A DNA stretch of 64,000 nucleotides from an uncultured Collinsella sp. (GTDB lineage Bacteria; Actinomycetota; Coriobacteriia; Coriobacteriales; Coriobacteriaceae). A model generated the notes under the pieces. It saw nothing but the letters and a program-made list of their open reading frames with translations. It made no database searches and was not told the origin of the DNA. The stretch covers positions 1 to 64,000 of the forward strand of contig CAAELE010000001.1 in the NCBI GenBank assembly GCA_900756765.1, read 5' to 3'. This document shows, piece after piece, positions 24,283 to 33,343 of this stretch. Made by a program: the position numbers and the translations under genes. Within the stretch, counting starts at the first letter, position 1. The number at the start of each line of letters is the position of its first letter.

Positions 24283-26910
24283 CTACTCGGCGTCGGGGAC
24301 CTCGTAGGTGGCCGCCGGCGTGTTGTCGCAAACGACGGTAAAGCCGCCGTCCTTGTCGACATCGACCGTCACCTGATCGCCCTCGCGCACCGTACCGTCG
24401 ATGATGGCGGCGGCGATGGCGTCCACGACCTCGCGCTGGACCAGGCGCTTGAGCGGACGGGCACCGAACACGGGGTCCAGGCCACCCACGGCGAGCATCT
24501 GCTTGGCCGCCGGGGTGATGGCAAGCGTCATGCGCTCCTTGGCAAGACGTGCGCGGACATCGGCAAGCTGGATATCGACGATCTTTTCGATTTGCGCCAT
24601 GCCGAGCGGATGGAACACCACGATATCGTCGATGCGGTTGAGGAACTCGGGGCGGAAGGTCTGAGCCATGGCCGCATCGACCTGGTGGCGCATCTCTTCC
24701 TCGTCCTTGCCCGAAAGATCGGCGATGGCCTTAGAGCCCACGTTGCTCGTCATGATGATAATCGTGTTCTTGAAGGACACTTGGCGACCCTGGCCATCGG
24801 TTAGACGGCCATCGTCGAGCACCTGCAGCAGCACGTTAAAGACATCCGGGTGAGCCTTCTCCATCTCGTCGAGCAAGATCACGGAGTACGGACGACGGCG
24901 CACAGCCTCGGTGAGCTGACCACCCTCGTCGTAACCCACATATCCCGGAGGCGCACCGATCAGACGCTGGACGCTGAACTTCTCCATGTACTCAGACATG
25001 TCGATACGCACGAGCGCGCGCTCGTCGTCGAACAGGCACTCGGCCAGCGCCTTGGCGAGCTCGGTCTTGCCCACGCCGGTGGGGCCCAGGAAGAAGAAGC
25101 TGCCAATGGGCTTGTCCGGGTCGGAGAGGCCCGCACGGCTGCGGCGCACAGCTGCGGCCACGGCGGACACGGCCTCGTCCTGGCCGATGACGCGCTTATG
25201 CAGCTCGCCCTCCAGGCCCTTGAGCTTGTCGAGCTCGCCCTGCATCATCTTGGACACGGGCACGCCGGTCCAGGCGCTCACGACCTCGGCGATCTCATCG
25301 GAGGTCACCTGCTCGTTGAGGCCCTCGCCGTCCTGCTGCTTTTGTGCCTCGAGCGCAGCCTCGGAATCCTGAATCTGCTGCTGCAGACCAGGAATCACGG
25401 AGTAGCGCAGCTCGGACGCACGGCCCAGGTCGCCATTGCGCGTCGCGCGCTCCTCCTCGCTCTTGGCCTCGTCGAGCTGGCCCTTGAGCTCCTGCACGTG
25501 GTCGATGGCGTTCTTCTGGTTGAGCCAGCCGGCCTTTTGCACGTTGAGCTTTTCTTGGACCTCGGCAATCTCTTGGCGCAGGGCCTCCAGACGCTCCTTG
25601 GAGGCGTCGTCGGTCTCCTTCATGAGCGCCTGCTCCTCGATCTGCAGCTGGGTGAGCTGACGCGTGGTGGCGTCGATCTCGACCGGCATGCTGTCGAGCT
25701 CCATGCGCAGGCGGCTTGCCGCTTCATCGACCAGGTCGATGGCCTTGTCGGGCAGAAAACGGTCGGCGATGTAGCGATCGGAGAGGTCGGCAGCTGCCAC
25801 GAGCGCGCTATCGGTGATATGCACGCCGTGGAAGATCTCGTACTTCTCCTTGAGGCCACGCAGGATCGAGATGGTGTCCTCGACGGTAGGCTCGCTCACC
25901 ATAACGGTCTGGAAACGACGGGCAAGCGCCGCGTCCTTCTCGATGTACTTGCGGTATTCGTCGAGCGTGGTCGCGCCGATCGCATGCAGGTCGCCACGGG
26001 CGAGCGCCGGCTTCAGGATGTTGCCGGCGTCCATAGAGCCCTCGGTGGCACCCGCACCCACGATGGTGTGGAGCTCATCGATGAACAGGATGACCTTGCC
26101 CTCTGACTTCTGTACCTCCTTGAGCACGGCCTTCAAGCGGTCCTCGAACTCGCCGCGGTACTTGGCGCCGGCGACCAGCGCGCTCATGTCGAGCTCGATA
26201 AGGTCACGGTCGCGAAGCGTCGACGGCACGTCGCCGGCCACGATACGCTGGGCGATGCCCTCGACGATGGCCGTCTTGCCGACGCCCGGCTCGCCGATGA
26301 GCACGGGGTTGTTCTTGGTGCGGCGGGACAGAACCTGGATGGTACGGCGGATCTCGTCGGTACGGCCGATGACCGGGTCGAGCTTGCCGGCGCGGGCCAG
26401 ATCGCAGATGTTGCGACCGTACTGCTCCAGCGCCTCAAACTGGGTCTTGTCCTCGGCAGACGTCACGCGGTCATCGCCACGCAGCTCCTCGTAGACCTGC
26501 TCGATGCGCTCCTTGGTCACGCCGGCGTCGCGCAGAACGCGGCCGGCCTCGCCCTTGTCCTCGGCAAGTGCCATCAGCAGATGCTCGGTCACCACAAAGC
26601 TGTCGCCCATCTTGGTGGCCTTCTTCTCGGCCTTTTCGATGACGCGGACGAGCTCGTTGGACAGGCCCATCTGCTGGCCTTCGCCCGAAACCTTGGGCGC
26701 GCGGTCGATGGCGTCCTGGGTGGAGCGCGCAAGCTGGGCAGGGTCGGCACCGATGCGCTCGATGATCACGGAGATATTGCGCTCACCGGCACCGAGCAGG
26801 GCAGACAGCAGGTGAATCGGCTCCACCGCGCCGGCCTGCGCGTCGGCGGCCGTGCTCATGGCGGTCTGTAACGCCTCGCGCGACGTCATTGCTAGCTTAT
26901 CGATTCTCAT
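24283..26910 (-). CDS. clpB: ClpB disaggregase (Hsp104 family)
   Basis: 875 aa, usual length. N-terminal Clp_N repeats (about 1-150), first AAA module with Walker A GEPGVGKT and IDELHT, a coiled-coil middle domain (about 410-525) typical of ClpB and absent from ClpA/ClpC, and a second AAA module with GPTGVGKTELAK. It resolves protein aggregates with DnaK/DnaJ/GrpE. Start ATG 26910 is preceded by AGAGAGGTG. Its promoter region shares a 27-bp dyad with dnaK, pointing to joint HspR control. Confidence 0.96.
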   Translation of the reverse strand: MRIDKLAMTSREALQTAMSTAADAQAGAVEPIHLLSALLGAGERNISVIIERIGADPAQLARSTQDAIDRAPKVSGEGQQMGLSNELVRVIEKAEKKATKMGDSFVVTEHLLMALAEDKGEAGRVLRDAGVTKERIEQVYEELRGDDRVTSAEDKTQFEALEQYGRNICDLARAGKLDPVIGRTDEIRRTIQVLSRRTKNNPVLIGEPGVGKTAIVEGIAQRIVAGDVPSTLRDRDLIELDMSALVAGAKYRGEFEDRLKAVLKEVQKSEGKVILFIDELHTIVGAGATEGSMDAGNILKPALARGDLHAIGATTLDEYRKYIEKDAALARRFQTVMVSEPTVEDTISILRGLKEKYEIFHGVHITDSALVAAADLSDRYIADRFLPDKAIDLVDEAASRLRMELDSMPVEIDATTRQLTQLQIEEQALMKETDDASKERLEALRQEIAEVQEKLNVQKAGWLNQKNAIDHVQELKGQLDEAKSEEERATRNGDLGRASELRYSVIPGLQQQIQDSEAALEAQKQQDGEGLNEQVTSDEIAEVVSAWTGVPVSKMMQGELDKLKGLEGELHKRVIGQDEAVSAVAAAVRRSRAGLSDPDKPIGSFFFLGPTGVGKTELAKALAECLFDDERALVRIDMSEYMEKFSVQRLIGAPPGYVGYDEGGQLTEAVRRRPYSVILLDEMEKAHPDVFNVLLQVLDDGRLTDGQGRQVSFKNTIIIMTSNVGSKAIADLSGKDEEEMRHQVDAAMAQTFRPEFLNRIDDIVVFHPLGMAQIEKIVDIQLADVRARLAKERMTLAITPAAKQMLAVGGLDPVFGARPLKRLVQREVVDAIAAAIIDGTVREGDQVTVDVDKDGGFTVVCDNTPAATYEVPDAE

Positions 26911-26999
26911 GGAATCACCTCTCTTGGGGCGGCCGCCCTACGGGGCGGCTTCACGTTGTTCGAGAAGTATTGTTGCCAGCTTTGCGCGATTATATACAT

Positions 27000-27026
27000 A
27001 AATCTAAGTCTCTATATATAAGATTT
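27000..27026 (-). promoter_or_regulatory. Heat-shock operator/promoter of clpB
   Basis: A 27-bp dyad AAATCTAAGTC-N5-ATATAAGATTT whose arms recur at 36226-36252 upstream of dnaK. On the minus strand it runs into TGTATATAATC, a good -10 candidate. Further upstream both promoters share a CTCAGA block. Probable binding site for HspR, encoded at 31815-32231; the exact classical HAIR sequence (CTTGAGT-N7-ACTCAAG) is not present. Confidence 0.65.
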
Positions 27027-27088
27027 TCTGAGTGATTGAAAGATAGGGAGCAGGTGCGCTCACCCGCTACGGCCTCGTCCCCTTACTA

Positions 27089-27305
27089 TCTCAATCTGTA
27101 ACATCTAGCGGCTGTTTATGGCTCTAGATGTTACAGATCGAGATGAAATGACCAGCGGCACCCGTTTATCTAAATCTGTAACATCTAGTCAGCAAATAGA
27201 GCTCTATCTGTTACAAATCGAGACGAACAGAAAACACCCGGATCAAAAATCTAAATCTGTAACACCAGGCCCACTTTTAGCGGCCAAGATGTTACAGATC
27301 GAGAC
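27089..27305. repeat. Three tandem palindromic units, family D (AATCTGTAACATCTAG)
   Basis: Units at about 27089-27144, 27168-27223 and 27248-27305. Each has a left arm like TCTAAATCTGTAACA and a right arm like TGTTACAGATCGAGA, with variable centres (15-25 bases) and spacers of about 24 bases. Units differ by several substitutions in arms and completely in loops, so arms are under pairing constraint or recently copied. Confidence 0.85.
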
Positions 27306-27313
27306 AGACCGAA

Positions 27314-27349
27314 AACCACCACAAAGAGGACAGGCACCTTTGTGGTGGT
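27314..27349. repeat. Palindromic repeat, family B (CCACCACAAAG), copy 1
   Basis: AACCACCACAAAG and CTTTGTGGTGGT arms around AGGACAGGCAC. Directly follows the family D array and ends 9 bases before the stop codon of the 27358-28029 gene. Other copies: 28119-28154, 28984-29023, 63924-63960. Confidence 0.85.
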
Positions 27350-27357
27350 CGCGGTCT

Positions 27358-28029
27358 CTACTCCTTCGCCGAACCCGTACTTCCCGATTCGACGGTCCAG
27401 GGCATCTCATCCTCGAACAGCCATGTACGGGCAGACCCACTATCGCGTGCAGTCTGCGGGTCAGGCAAGCAGGTCTGTTTATAGGCATCTTGGATACACT
27501 GACCCATAAAATCGTTGAGCTCGGTCTGGTCGCCCTCCATGACATAGGCGACATCACCGTCCATGATGTAGATGCCCGGACCCTTATTGCCCTCGTAGCC
27601 CGGATCGTACGAGACATCACATAACTTTGCGCCGTTTGCAGTGTCCAGCTCGATGGAAGAGTGGCATCCGCCAACCATGTCGTTCGCTTTTGCCCGATAG
27701 GACGCATATCCGTACCAACGCTTAAATGTTTTGCCCTTGAGTAGCTCGGACGCCCTATCGATCAGGCTTGTATCCGTGGTATAGCGCATGGCCCCAAGCT
27801 GAATACGCGGATAATTGCTAATACCCAGCACAGCCGGCTGCTCATCAAAATCAACGGCAATGGTCTCGGGCTTGTCGTCGCCGGTCAGAAGTTCGACAGA
27901 TTGAGTCACAGGCTTGACCACCGGCTCCGTCACCGCAGCAGGTAGAAATGCCATGCCGACAACGCCCGCGCCAACCACGGTAATCGCAAGCGCCAAAACA
28001 ATCAATCCAATACGGGCAGGACTTCTCAC
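27358..28029 (-). CDS. Predicted secreted or membrane-anchored protein, unknown
   Basis: 223 aa with a GTG start (reading MRSPARIG) supported by GAGGTG 7 bases upstream; no good site exists for the longer frame. One N-terminal hydrophobic helix (about 6-30) followed by an extracellular domain with three or four Cys (GGCHSS, KLCDVSY, QCIQ, QTCLP), which may form disulfides. Not recognised. It faces away from a similar-sized gene (28264-28932) with the same helix-plus-domain plan; both are framed by family B repeats. Confidence 0.6.
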   Translation of the reverse strand: MRSPARIGLIVLALAITVVGAGVVGMAFLPAAVTEPVVKPVTQSVELLTGDDKPETIAVDFDEQPAVLGISNYPRIQLGAMRYTTDTSLIDRASELLKGKTFKRWYGYASYRAKANDMVGGCHSSIELDTANGAKLCDVSYDPGYEGNKGPGIYIMDGDVAYVMEGDQTELNDFMGQCIQDAYKQTCLPDPQTARDSGSARTWLFEDEMPWTVESGSTGSAKE

Positions 28030-28118
28030 AGCAAAGCACCTCGCAACGCAAACCTTCGCTACCTGCACTAATGATATCGCCAGCCAGCACTATTACCAAA
28101 AGAAGCCGCGCGCTCCTC

Positions 28119-28154
28119 ACCACCACAAAGGGGACAGGCACCTTTGTGGTGGTT
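28119..28154. repeat. Palindromic repeat, family B, copy 2
   Basis: CACCACCACAAAG and CTTTGTGGTGG arms around GGGACAGGCAC, inside the gap between two divergent genes, so it cannot be a simple terminator here. Confidence 0.85.
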
Positions 28155-28263
28155 TTCGACGCTAACGGTCGACCATCTCGCGCCATGAGATTAAACTTGA
28201 ATTGTGCTCTGAACATATCCATTTCTGCCTATCCTCAACAGATCTTTGTCTCGAGGAGCGCAT

Positions 28264-28932
28264 ATGAAGCCGTCTCATTCCACCGGTCGCAACGTCATCG
28301 CCATTCTCGCCATACCCATCGTGATGCTCTTCCTTATCGTCGCCACGCCCTTTTCCCTTGGCATCGCCTCGCCCTTCGATTTATGCGGAATGGTCGACGC
28401 CGGCTCGCGTGCCACCTCGCTCTCCTTTATCTGTCGCGGCGTGTTCTACGAAGATGGAATTCCCACCGGAATTTGGCGGTCAAAGTTACCGCTGCTCAGA
28501 ACGATTGATGGATGCTTCCCCCATTTCAGCCTTGAACCTCAGACGATGAATTATTTGATCGACGACCAGCCACTCGACTCCATCACCCTCGCCTACGACT
28601 ACGCACCAAACACCGATGAGCGCCACATGAACCAAGTCCTCGACAAGATGCTTGGACAGTGCGGGCTCACCGAGGAGGCCGGTCGAACCATCTATAGCAA
28701 CCAGAAATTAAAGCGAACAGAACTCCGCCGTGTCGGAAAAATCAAAGGGCGAAACGGGGCCGCCTACTGGGATGCCTGGGCAACACGCGACAAGGGCGAA
28801 TTCGGACACAGCACCTATATGGTCACTGTCTACACCAAAGACGGAATTAAGGACGATGTTGACGATTTCGCGTCATCCAAACTCGGCATCCCCAAAACAA
28901 CCAAGCCCGCCAGCCCAGATGAAATTCTGTAG
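28264..28932 (+). CDS. Predicted secreted or membrane-anchored protein, unknown
   Basis: 222 aa starting MKPSHSTG with CGAGGAGC upstream. An N-terminal hydrophobic helix (about 10-38) is followed by an ectodomain with paired Cys (DLCG, ICRG, DGCF, GQCGL) and basic patches. It shares with the divergent gene at 27358-28029 the plan of one anchor and a short domain ending in SKLGIP-type acidic/Pro tails, but I see no clear sequence identity. Function unknown. Confidence 0.6.
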   Translation: MKPSHSTGRNVIAILAIPIVMLFLIVATPFSLGIASPFDLCGMVDAGSRATSLSFICRGVFYEDGIPTGIWRSKLPLLRTIDGCFPHFSLEPQTMNYLIDDQPLDSITLAYDYAPNTDERHMNQVLDKMLGQCGLTEEAGRTIYSNQKLKRTELRRVGKIKGRNGAAYWDAWATRDKGEFGHSTYMVTVYTKDGIKDDVDDFASSKLGIPKTTKPASPDEIL

Positions 28933-28983
28933 AGACGCTCATTAGAATGTCGTTCAACAAGCACGGCAACATCGAGCTCGCCC

Positions 28984-29023
28984 CCACCACCGCAAAGGCG
29001 CCCGCCCCCTTTGTGGTGGTTTT
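28984..29023. repeat. Palindromic repeat, family B, copy 3
   Basis: CCACCACCGCAAAGG and CCCTTTGTGGTGG arms; the left arm carries one A-to-G change against copy 2, so pairing is slightly weakened. It lies 50 bases after the stop of the 28264-28932 gene. A separate small hairpin (GCCGCCCC/GAGGCGGC) follows at 29034-29058. Confidence 0.8.
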
Positions 29024-29113
29024 CGACAAAAAGAAGCCGCCCCGATAGCAGAGGCGGCATCAAGCAAGTCTATTTATTTGCGTCCCTCAAGACCCGACGA
29101 GAACATTGCGGTA

Positions 29114-29185
29114 GCCCCGGCCACACCTTTCCCTCGGGCGAACCTCGCGAAGCGCGTGAGCACGAGGGAAAGGTGTGGCCGGGGC
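29114..29185. repeat. 23-bp perfect inverted repeat downstream of the aconitase-family gene
   Basis: Left arm GCCCCGGCCACACCTTTCCC (29114-29133, continuing TCG) and its exact complement at 29163-29185, loop 26 bases. It lies 12 bases past the stop codon of the hydratase. No T-run follows on either strand. Likely a transcript-end stem or another palindromic repeat family, single copy here. Confidence 0.85.
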
Positions 29186-29196
29186 GTACGGCAGCG

Positions 29197-31497
29197 TTAC
29201 TCGGCAGCGGCCTTGAACTTGTTGTAGTTGATCAGGCAGCCGGCCTTGACGATGGCACGCTCTTCGGCCGTCATATCGGCAATATAGAGCTCAATCTGCT
29301 CGACCGCACCATCGGCACGCACCACATAGGCGGCGATGTTCTTCAAGTCGCCATCGAGCGCGGCGCAGATACCCGGCACAAAGACGTAGTCGTCCACCTC
29401 AAAGTTGGGCTCGGCCTCCATCTGGAAGGGCACCATGCCCCAGTTCATCACGTTGGATCGATAGCGCTTGGTGGCGTACTCGTGGACGATGTTAGCCAGA
29501 CCGCCAATTACGCGCTGGCAGCTCGCCGCCTGCTCGCGGGCGCTGCCGTCGCCGGGCTTCTTGGCGTAAATCATGGAGCCGTACTCGGTCGCCTTGGCAT
29601 CTGCCGCGACGCCCGCACCGGTCAGCGCCTCAAACACACCGGCAAGCTCGGCATCGAGTGCCGCCAGGTCGCCTGCTGCCTCGCCGGCAATGCGGCGCTT
29701 TTCCACCGCGTCGACCTCCTTGGAGCGACCCACGTAGGCCGGATCGCGGCGGCTGAGCGTAAACTCGGCCAGGCCCAGCGGGTTGGAGCGGAAGGAGCTC
29801 GTCTCGCCCGAAGGAATGAGCTCGTCGGTCGTAGTGACCGGGTCCATGATCTTGGAGCACACCTTGAGCAGGATATCGTCGCCGAGCGGCTCCATCGCGG
29901 GCCACGGCTTGATGTTGGGACCCTCGACCAGCTCGTCGGCAGGCTCCGCCTTGCCAAAGCCCCAGTACACGCGCTTTTTGTACGGCGCGTCGTCAAAGGT
30001 GTACTCGCAGGCCTCGTCCCAAGTCTCCTCGGGCAGGTCGGTCGCCGGGGTGAGCACGCCGCCGTTGGCAGCCGTCGCCGCAATGGAGCGAGCGTCCATC
30101 AGGGCCACGGCGCTCAGCTGGCCATTGCCCGGCTTGGAGCCCTCGCGGTTGGGGAAGTTGCGCGTGGTGTGGCGGATCGAAAGGCCGTTGTTGGCAGGCG
30201 TGTCGCCGGCACCAAAGCACGGACCACAGAACGCCGTGCGCACGATCGCGCCGGCCTCCATAAGGTCGTAGATGTAGCCGCGGCGTGTAAGCTCGAGTGC
30301 CACGGGCTGGCTCGTGGGATAGACCGACAGCGAGAATTCACCGCAGCCGGTGTTGGCGCCCTTGAGCACGCGGGCAGCCTGGACCACGGAGTCGTAGTTG
30401 CCGCCCGAGCAGCCGGCGATAACGCCCTGCTGCACATGCAGCTTGCCGTCGACGATCTTGTCGAGCAGGCTAAAGTGCGTCTTGCCCTCGCCGATCTTAG
30501 CGGCCTCGAGCTCCACCTCGTGCAGGATGTCCTCGAGGTTCTCGTTGAGCTCGTCGATCTCAAAGCCGTTGGAAGGATGGAACGGCAGCGCGATCATGGG
30601 CTTGACGCTCGATAGGTCGACTTCGACGCAGCCGTCGTAGTAGGCGACATCGGCGGGCTTGAGCTCGCGGTAGTCGTCGCCGCGGCCGTGCATGGTCAAA
30701 AACGCGTGCGTGTCCTCATCGGTGGCCCAGATGCTCGACAGGCAGGTGGTCTCGGTGGTCATGACGTCGACGCCGTTGCGGTAGTCGGTCGTCATGCTCG
30801 CGATGCCGGGGCCCACGAACTCCATGACCTTGTTCTTAACGTAGCCCTTGGCAAAGACGGCGCGGATGATGGCAAGCGCCACATCGTGCGGGCCGACACC
30901 GGGACGCGGGGCGCCCGTGAGGTAGATGGCGACGACGCCGGGATAGGCAACATCGTAGGTGTCACGCAGCAGCTGCTTTGCCAGCTCGCCGCCGCCCTCG
31001 CCCACGGCCATGGTGCCCAGGGCGCCGTAGCGGGTGTGCGAGTCGGAGCCCAGGATCATCTTGCCGCAACCGGCGAAGTTCTCGCGCATAAAGGAGTGGA
31101 TGACGGCGATGTGCGGCGGGACGAAGATGCCGCCGTACTTCTTGGCAGCCGAGAGGCCAAAGACGTGGTCGTCCTCGTTGATGGTGCCGCCCACGGCGCA
31201 CAGCGAGTTATGGCAGTTGGTGAGCACGTAGGGCAGCGGGAACTGCTCCATGCCCGAGGCGCGCGCCGTCTGGATGATGCCGACAAAGGTGATGTCGTGG
31301 CTCGCCATGGCATCGAAACGAATCTTGAGTGCCTCGGGGTCGCCGGACGTATTGTGTGCCTGGAGAATCGAATACGCGATGGTGCCACGCCTGGCATCCT
31401 GAGGTGTCTGCGTAATACCGCGCTCGGCAGCCTCGGCCGCAGGCACAACCTCGCTGCCGCCGCGCAGGTAGACGCCGTCCTCGTACAGCTTGACCAT
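29197..31497 (-). CDS. Aconitase-family hydratase (YbhJ-like)
   Basis: 766 aa. Aconitase-superfamily protein with all three [4Fe-4S] cysteines (AGCSGGN, and the pair in FCGPCFGAG) and the substrate motifs GSDSHTRYG and SRDPAYVGR. It matches the subgroup of E. coli YbhJ, called a hydratase with no proven substrate, rather than AcnA/AcnB or LeuC. The swivel domain is at the C-terminal end (YRSNVMNWGMVPF). ATG 31497 (MVKLYEDG) is preferred because GGGAGAC precedes it; the 34 upstream codons have no ribosome site. Monocistronic; no other TCA-cycle gene is nearby. Confidence 0.82.
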   Translation of the reverse strand: MVKLYEDGVYLRGGSEVVPAAEAAERGITQTPQDARRGTIAYSILQAHNTSGDPEALKIRFDAMASHDITFVGIIQTARASGMEQFPLPYVLTNCHNSLCAVGGTINEDDHVFGLSAAKKYGGIFVPPHIAVIHSFMRENFAGCGKMILGSDSHTRYGALGTMAVGEGGGELAKQLLRDTYDVAYPGVVAIYLTGAPRPGVGPHDVALAIIRAVFAKGYVKNKVMEFVGPGIASMTTDYRNGVDVMTTETTCLSSIWATDEDTHAFLTMHGRGDDYRELKPADVAYYDGCVEVDLSSVKPMIALPFHPSNGFEIDELNENLEDILHEVELEAAKIGEGKTHFSLLDKIVDGKLHVQQGVIAGCSGGNYDSVVQAARVLKGANTGCGEFSLSVYPTSQPVALELTRRGYIYDLMEAGAIVRTAFCGPCFGAGDTPANNGLSIRHTTRNFPNREGSKPGNGQLSAVALMDARSIAATAANGGVLTPATDLPEETWDEACEYTFDDAPYKKRVYWGFGKAEPADELVEGPNIKPWPAMEPLGDDILLKVCSKIMDPVTTTDELIPSGETSSFRSNPLGLAEFTLSRRDPAYVGRSKEVDAVEKRRIAGEAAGDLAALDAELAGVFEALTGAGVAADAKATEYGSMIYAKKPGDGSAREQAASCQRVIGGLANIVHEYATKRYRSNVMNWGMVPFQMEAEPNFEVDDYVFVPGICAALDGDLKNIAAYVVRADGAVEQIELYIADMTAEERAIVKAGCLINYNKFKAAAE

Positions 31498-31659
31498 ACT
31501 GTCTCCCACTCTGCCCGAAAGGCTCGGGCGCATAGCATACATTCGTTCAATATCGTGCCATAGAACGGTTGCTAGCGGGTTACGAATCTGCACGTTCACT
31601 TTATCTCGGTAAAGTAAAGGACGAACCCGGTGTGGGGCCGGCAGATTTGGTGCAAGAGC

Positions 31660-31711
31660 GTCCCTTTCGACTAGTCGTTTAAGAACGTCCCCAATGACTA
31701 CTCCGGCAACG
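31660..31711. repeat. Palindromic repeat, family A, copy 2
   Basis: GTCCCTTTCGACTAGTCGTT followed by AAGAACGTCCCCAATGACTA. It forms the distal end of the structured element at 31712-31814. Confidence 0.85.
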
Positions 31712-31814
31712 CCGATGTTTTGGCGCGGACAGCGAAAGCCCGCCAGAGCGGCAGATTGCCGCTCTGGGCGGCGCGCAGCGTCAGCTGGTCCGCCGTTCGT
31801 TAGAACGGCGGACC
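31712..31814 (-). repeat. Stop-adjacent structured element, copy 1 (downstream of hspR)
   Basis: Read on the minus strand from the hspR stop: hairpin 1 (GGTCCGCCGTTC/GAACGGCGGACC, 31787-31814), then AGCTGACGCTGCGC, then a long stem (CCGCCCAGAGCGGCA/TGCCGCTCTGGCGGG), then TTTCGCTGTCCG, a GCGTTGCCGG block, and family A. This is the shortest copy: the stem has no inner branch. It probably ends hspR transcripts. Confidence 0.8.
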
Positions 31815-32231
31815 CTAGAGATCCCCGCCCGTGCCCAGCAGCTTGCGCATGACTTGCTCGGGGTTGACCGAGCCATCGCGCGGGGCCAGAGCGGTGATCT
31901 TCTTTTGCATCTTGTACTCGTGCAGCTCGTCCTCGAGCTGGCGAACGCGGGCGCGAAGCTTCTCGTTCTCGCGCTCGCGCTCCTCGGCACGCTCCTTCAT
32001 ATCGAGGATGCGCACCACGCCGGCGAGGTTGATGCCCTCGTCGGTCAGTTGGTTGATGAGCTCCAGGCGCTCGATATCGGCACGCGAATACAGACGCGTG
32101 TTACCGCCCGAGCGCTGGGGGTTCACCAGGCCCTTGGACTCGTAGACGCGCAGAGTCTGCGGGTGCATGCCGGTCAGCTCGGCCGCCACGCTGATCATAT
32201 ACAGCGGTTTGTTCCTATTGTCCTCGGCCAT
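31815..32231 (-). CDS. hspR: HspR, MerR-family heat-shock repressor
   Basis: 138 aa. MerR-type winged HTH at about 10-80 (YMISVAAELTGMHPQTLRVYESKGLVNPQRSGG, RLYSRADIERLELI), then a coiled coil (MKERAEERERENEKLRARV) and a short tail. The order dnaK-grpE-dnaJ-hspR is the standard actinobacterial arrangement in which HspR, with DnaK as corepressor, represses its own operon and clpB. ATG 32231 has GAAAGGGG upstream; the longer frame has no site. Confidence 0.94.
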   Translation of the reverse strand: MAEDNRNKPLYMISVAAELTGMHPQTLRVYESKGLVNPQRSGGNTRLYSRADIERLELINQLTDEGINLAGVVRILDMKERAEERERENEKLRARVRQLEDELHEYKMQKKITALAPRDGSVNPEQVMRKLLGTGGDL

Positions 32232-32304
32232 GCTACCTGACCCCTTTCCGTCTCGCACATCTCCACCATAAGCCTGCGGCCAGCCCGTGGGCCACGCAAC
32301 CAAA

Positions 32305-33270
32305 CTAGAACGTCGCCTTGTAACGGTTGACCTTCTCGCGATAATCGCGCGTGTCGGCCTCGCGCAGCTTGGTCATGGCATCGCGCTCATCGTCGGACAG
32401 GTTCGAGGGAACCTGCACCTTGATCTCAACGAGCAGCGCACCCGTGCGGCCGCGATGCTTAACGTCGGGCGCACCCATCTCCTTAAAGCGGAACTTCTTG
32501 CCCGTCTGGGTGCCAGCGGGCACCTTCAGACGAACCGTCGCGCCGCCGGGCGTGGGCACATCCACCGTGCAGCCGAGCGCCGCCTCGTAGACCGAGATCG
32601 GCACCTCCATGGTCACATCGGAGCCCTTGCGCTTAAACAGCGGATGCTCCTCCACGTGCGTGGTCACGACCAGGTCGCCGCGCTCGCCTCCGGCAACGCC
32701 GTACTCGCCACGGCGCTTGTAACGCAATTTGCCGCCGTCGACCGCACCCGCAGGCACCGAGACCGTGATGGTCTGCTGTTCGCCCGTCGAGGGAATGCGG
32801 TAGGTGACCTTGTGCGTCACACCGCGAAACGCGTCCTCGGCCGTTACGTCGACAGTCAGCGACAGGTCGCCGCCCTTGCGCGCGCGGTTGCGGCCCGCGC
32901 CCGCACCGGCAGCACCCGCAGCCCCGGCAAAACCCGAGCCCCAATCGCTGCCCCAGGCACCGTTGCCACTAAAGATGCTGTCGAAGATATCGCCCCAGCC
33001 GCTCGCGCCGGCACCGGCGCCGTAGCCACCGCTATACGCGCCGCCCGCGCCCGGCATGCCGCCGAACATGAGCATCTGGTCGTACTCTTTGCGCTTCTTC
33101 TCGTCCGAAAGCGTCTCGTAGGCCTCGCTGATCTCCTTAAACTTGGCCTCGTCGCCGCCGGCATCGGGGTGATATTTTTGCGCGAGCTTGCGAAACGCGC
33201 TCTTGATCTCTTTGTCGGAGGCGCTCTTGGATACGCCCAGGATGTCATAGAAGGTTTTGCCTGCAGCCAT
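32305..33270 (-). CDS. dnaJ: DnaJ/CbpA-type co-chaperone lacking the zinc finger
   Basis: 321 aa. J domain (about 5-70) with the essential HPD motif (KYHPDAGG), a Gly/Ala/Phe-rich linker (about 75-130), then directly the beta-sandwich substrate domains (about 135-310). The four CxxCxGxG repeats of classical DnaJ are absent and so is any Cys-rich insert, making it a class B J-protein although it holds the dnaJ place in the dnaK operon. GGAGAGGAG precedes the ATG. Confidence 0.93.
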   Translation of the reverse strand: MAAGKTFYDILGVSKSASDKEIKSAFRKLAQKYHPDAGGDEAKFKEISEAYETLSDEKKRKEYDQMLMFGGMPGAGGAYSGGYGAGAGASGWGDIFDSIFSGNGAWGSDWGSGFAGAAGAAGAGAGRNRARKGGDLSLTVDVTAEDAFRGVTHKVTYRIPSTGEQQTITVSVPAGAVDGGKLRYKRRGEYGVAGGERGDLVVTTHVEEHPLFKRKGSDVTMEVPISVYEAALGCTVDVPTPGGATVRLKVPAGTQTGKKFRFKEMGAPDVKHRGRTGALLVEIKVQVPSNLSDDERDAMTKLREADTRDYREKVNRYKATF

Positions 33271-33343
33271 CGTAGCTCCTCTCCTGTTACATCCGCCGTC
33301 CCTGTGGACGGCGGTTCATGCTGTCATATGGCACTAGGCCAGA

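Noticed and set aside
27089..27305. Possible CRISPR-like array (three repeated units with spacers)
   Set aside because: Each unit is itself a palindrome with a variable loop, spacers are similar in length but few, and no cas genes are near. Dispersed palindromic repeats explain it better.
29114..29185. Insertion-sequence terminal repeats
   Set aside because: The arms are only 26 bases apart with no transposase between them; a hairpin is the simpler explanation.
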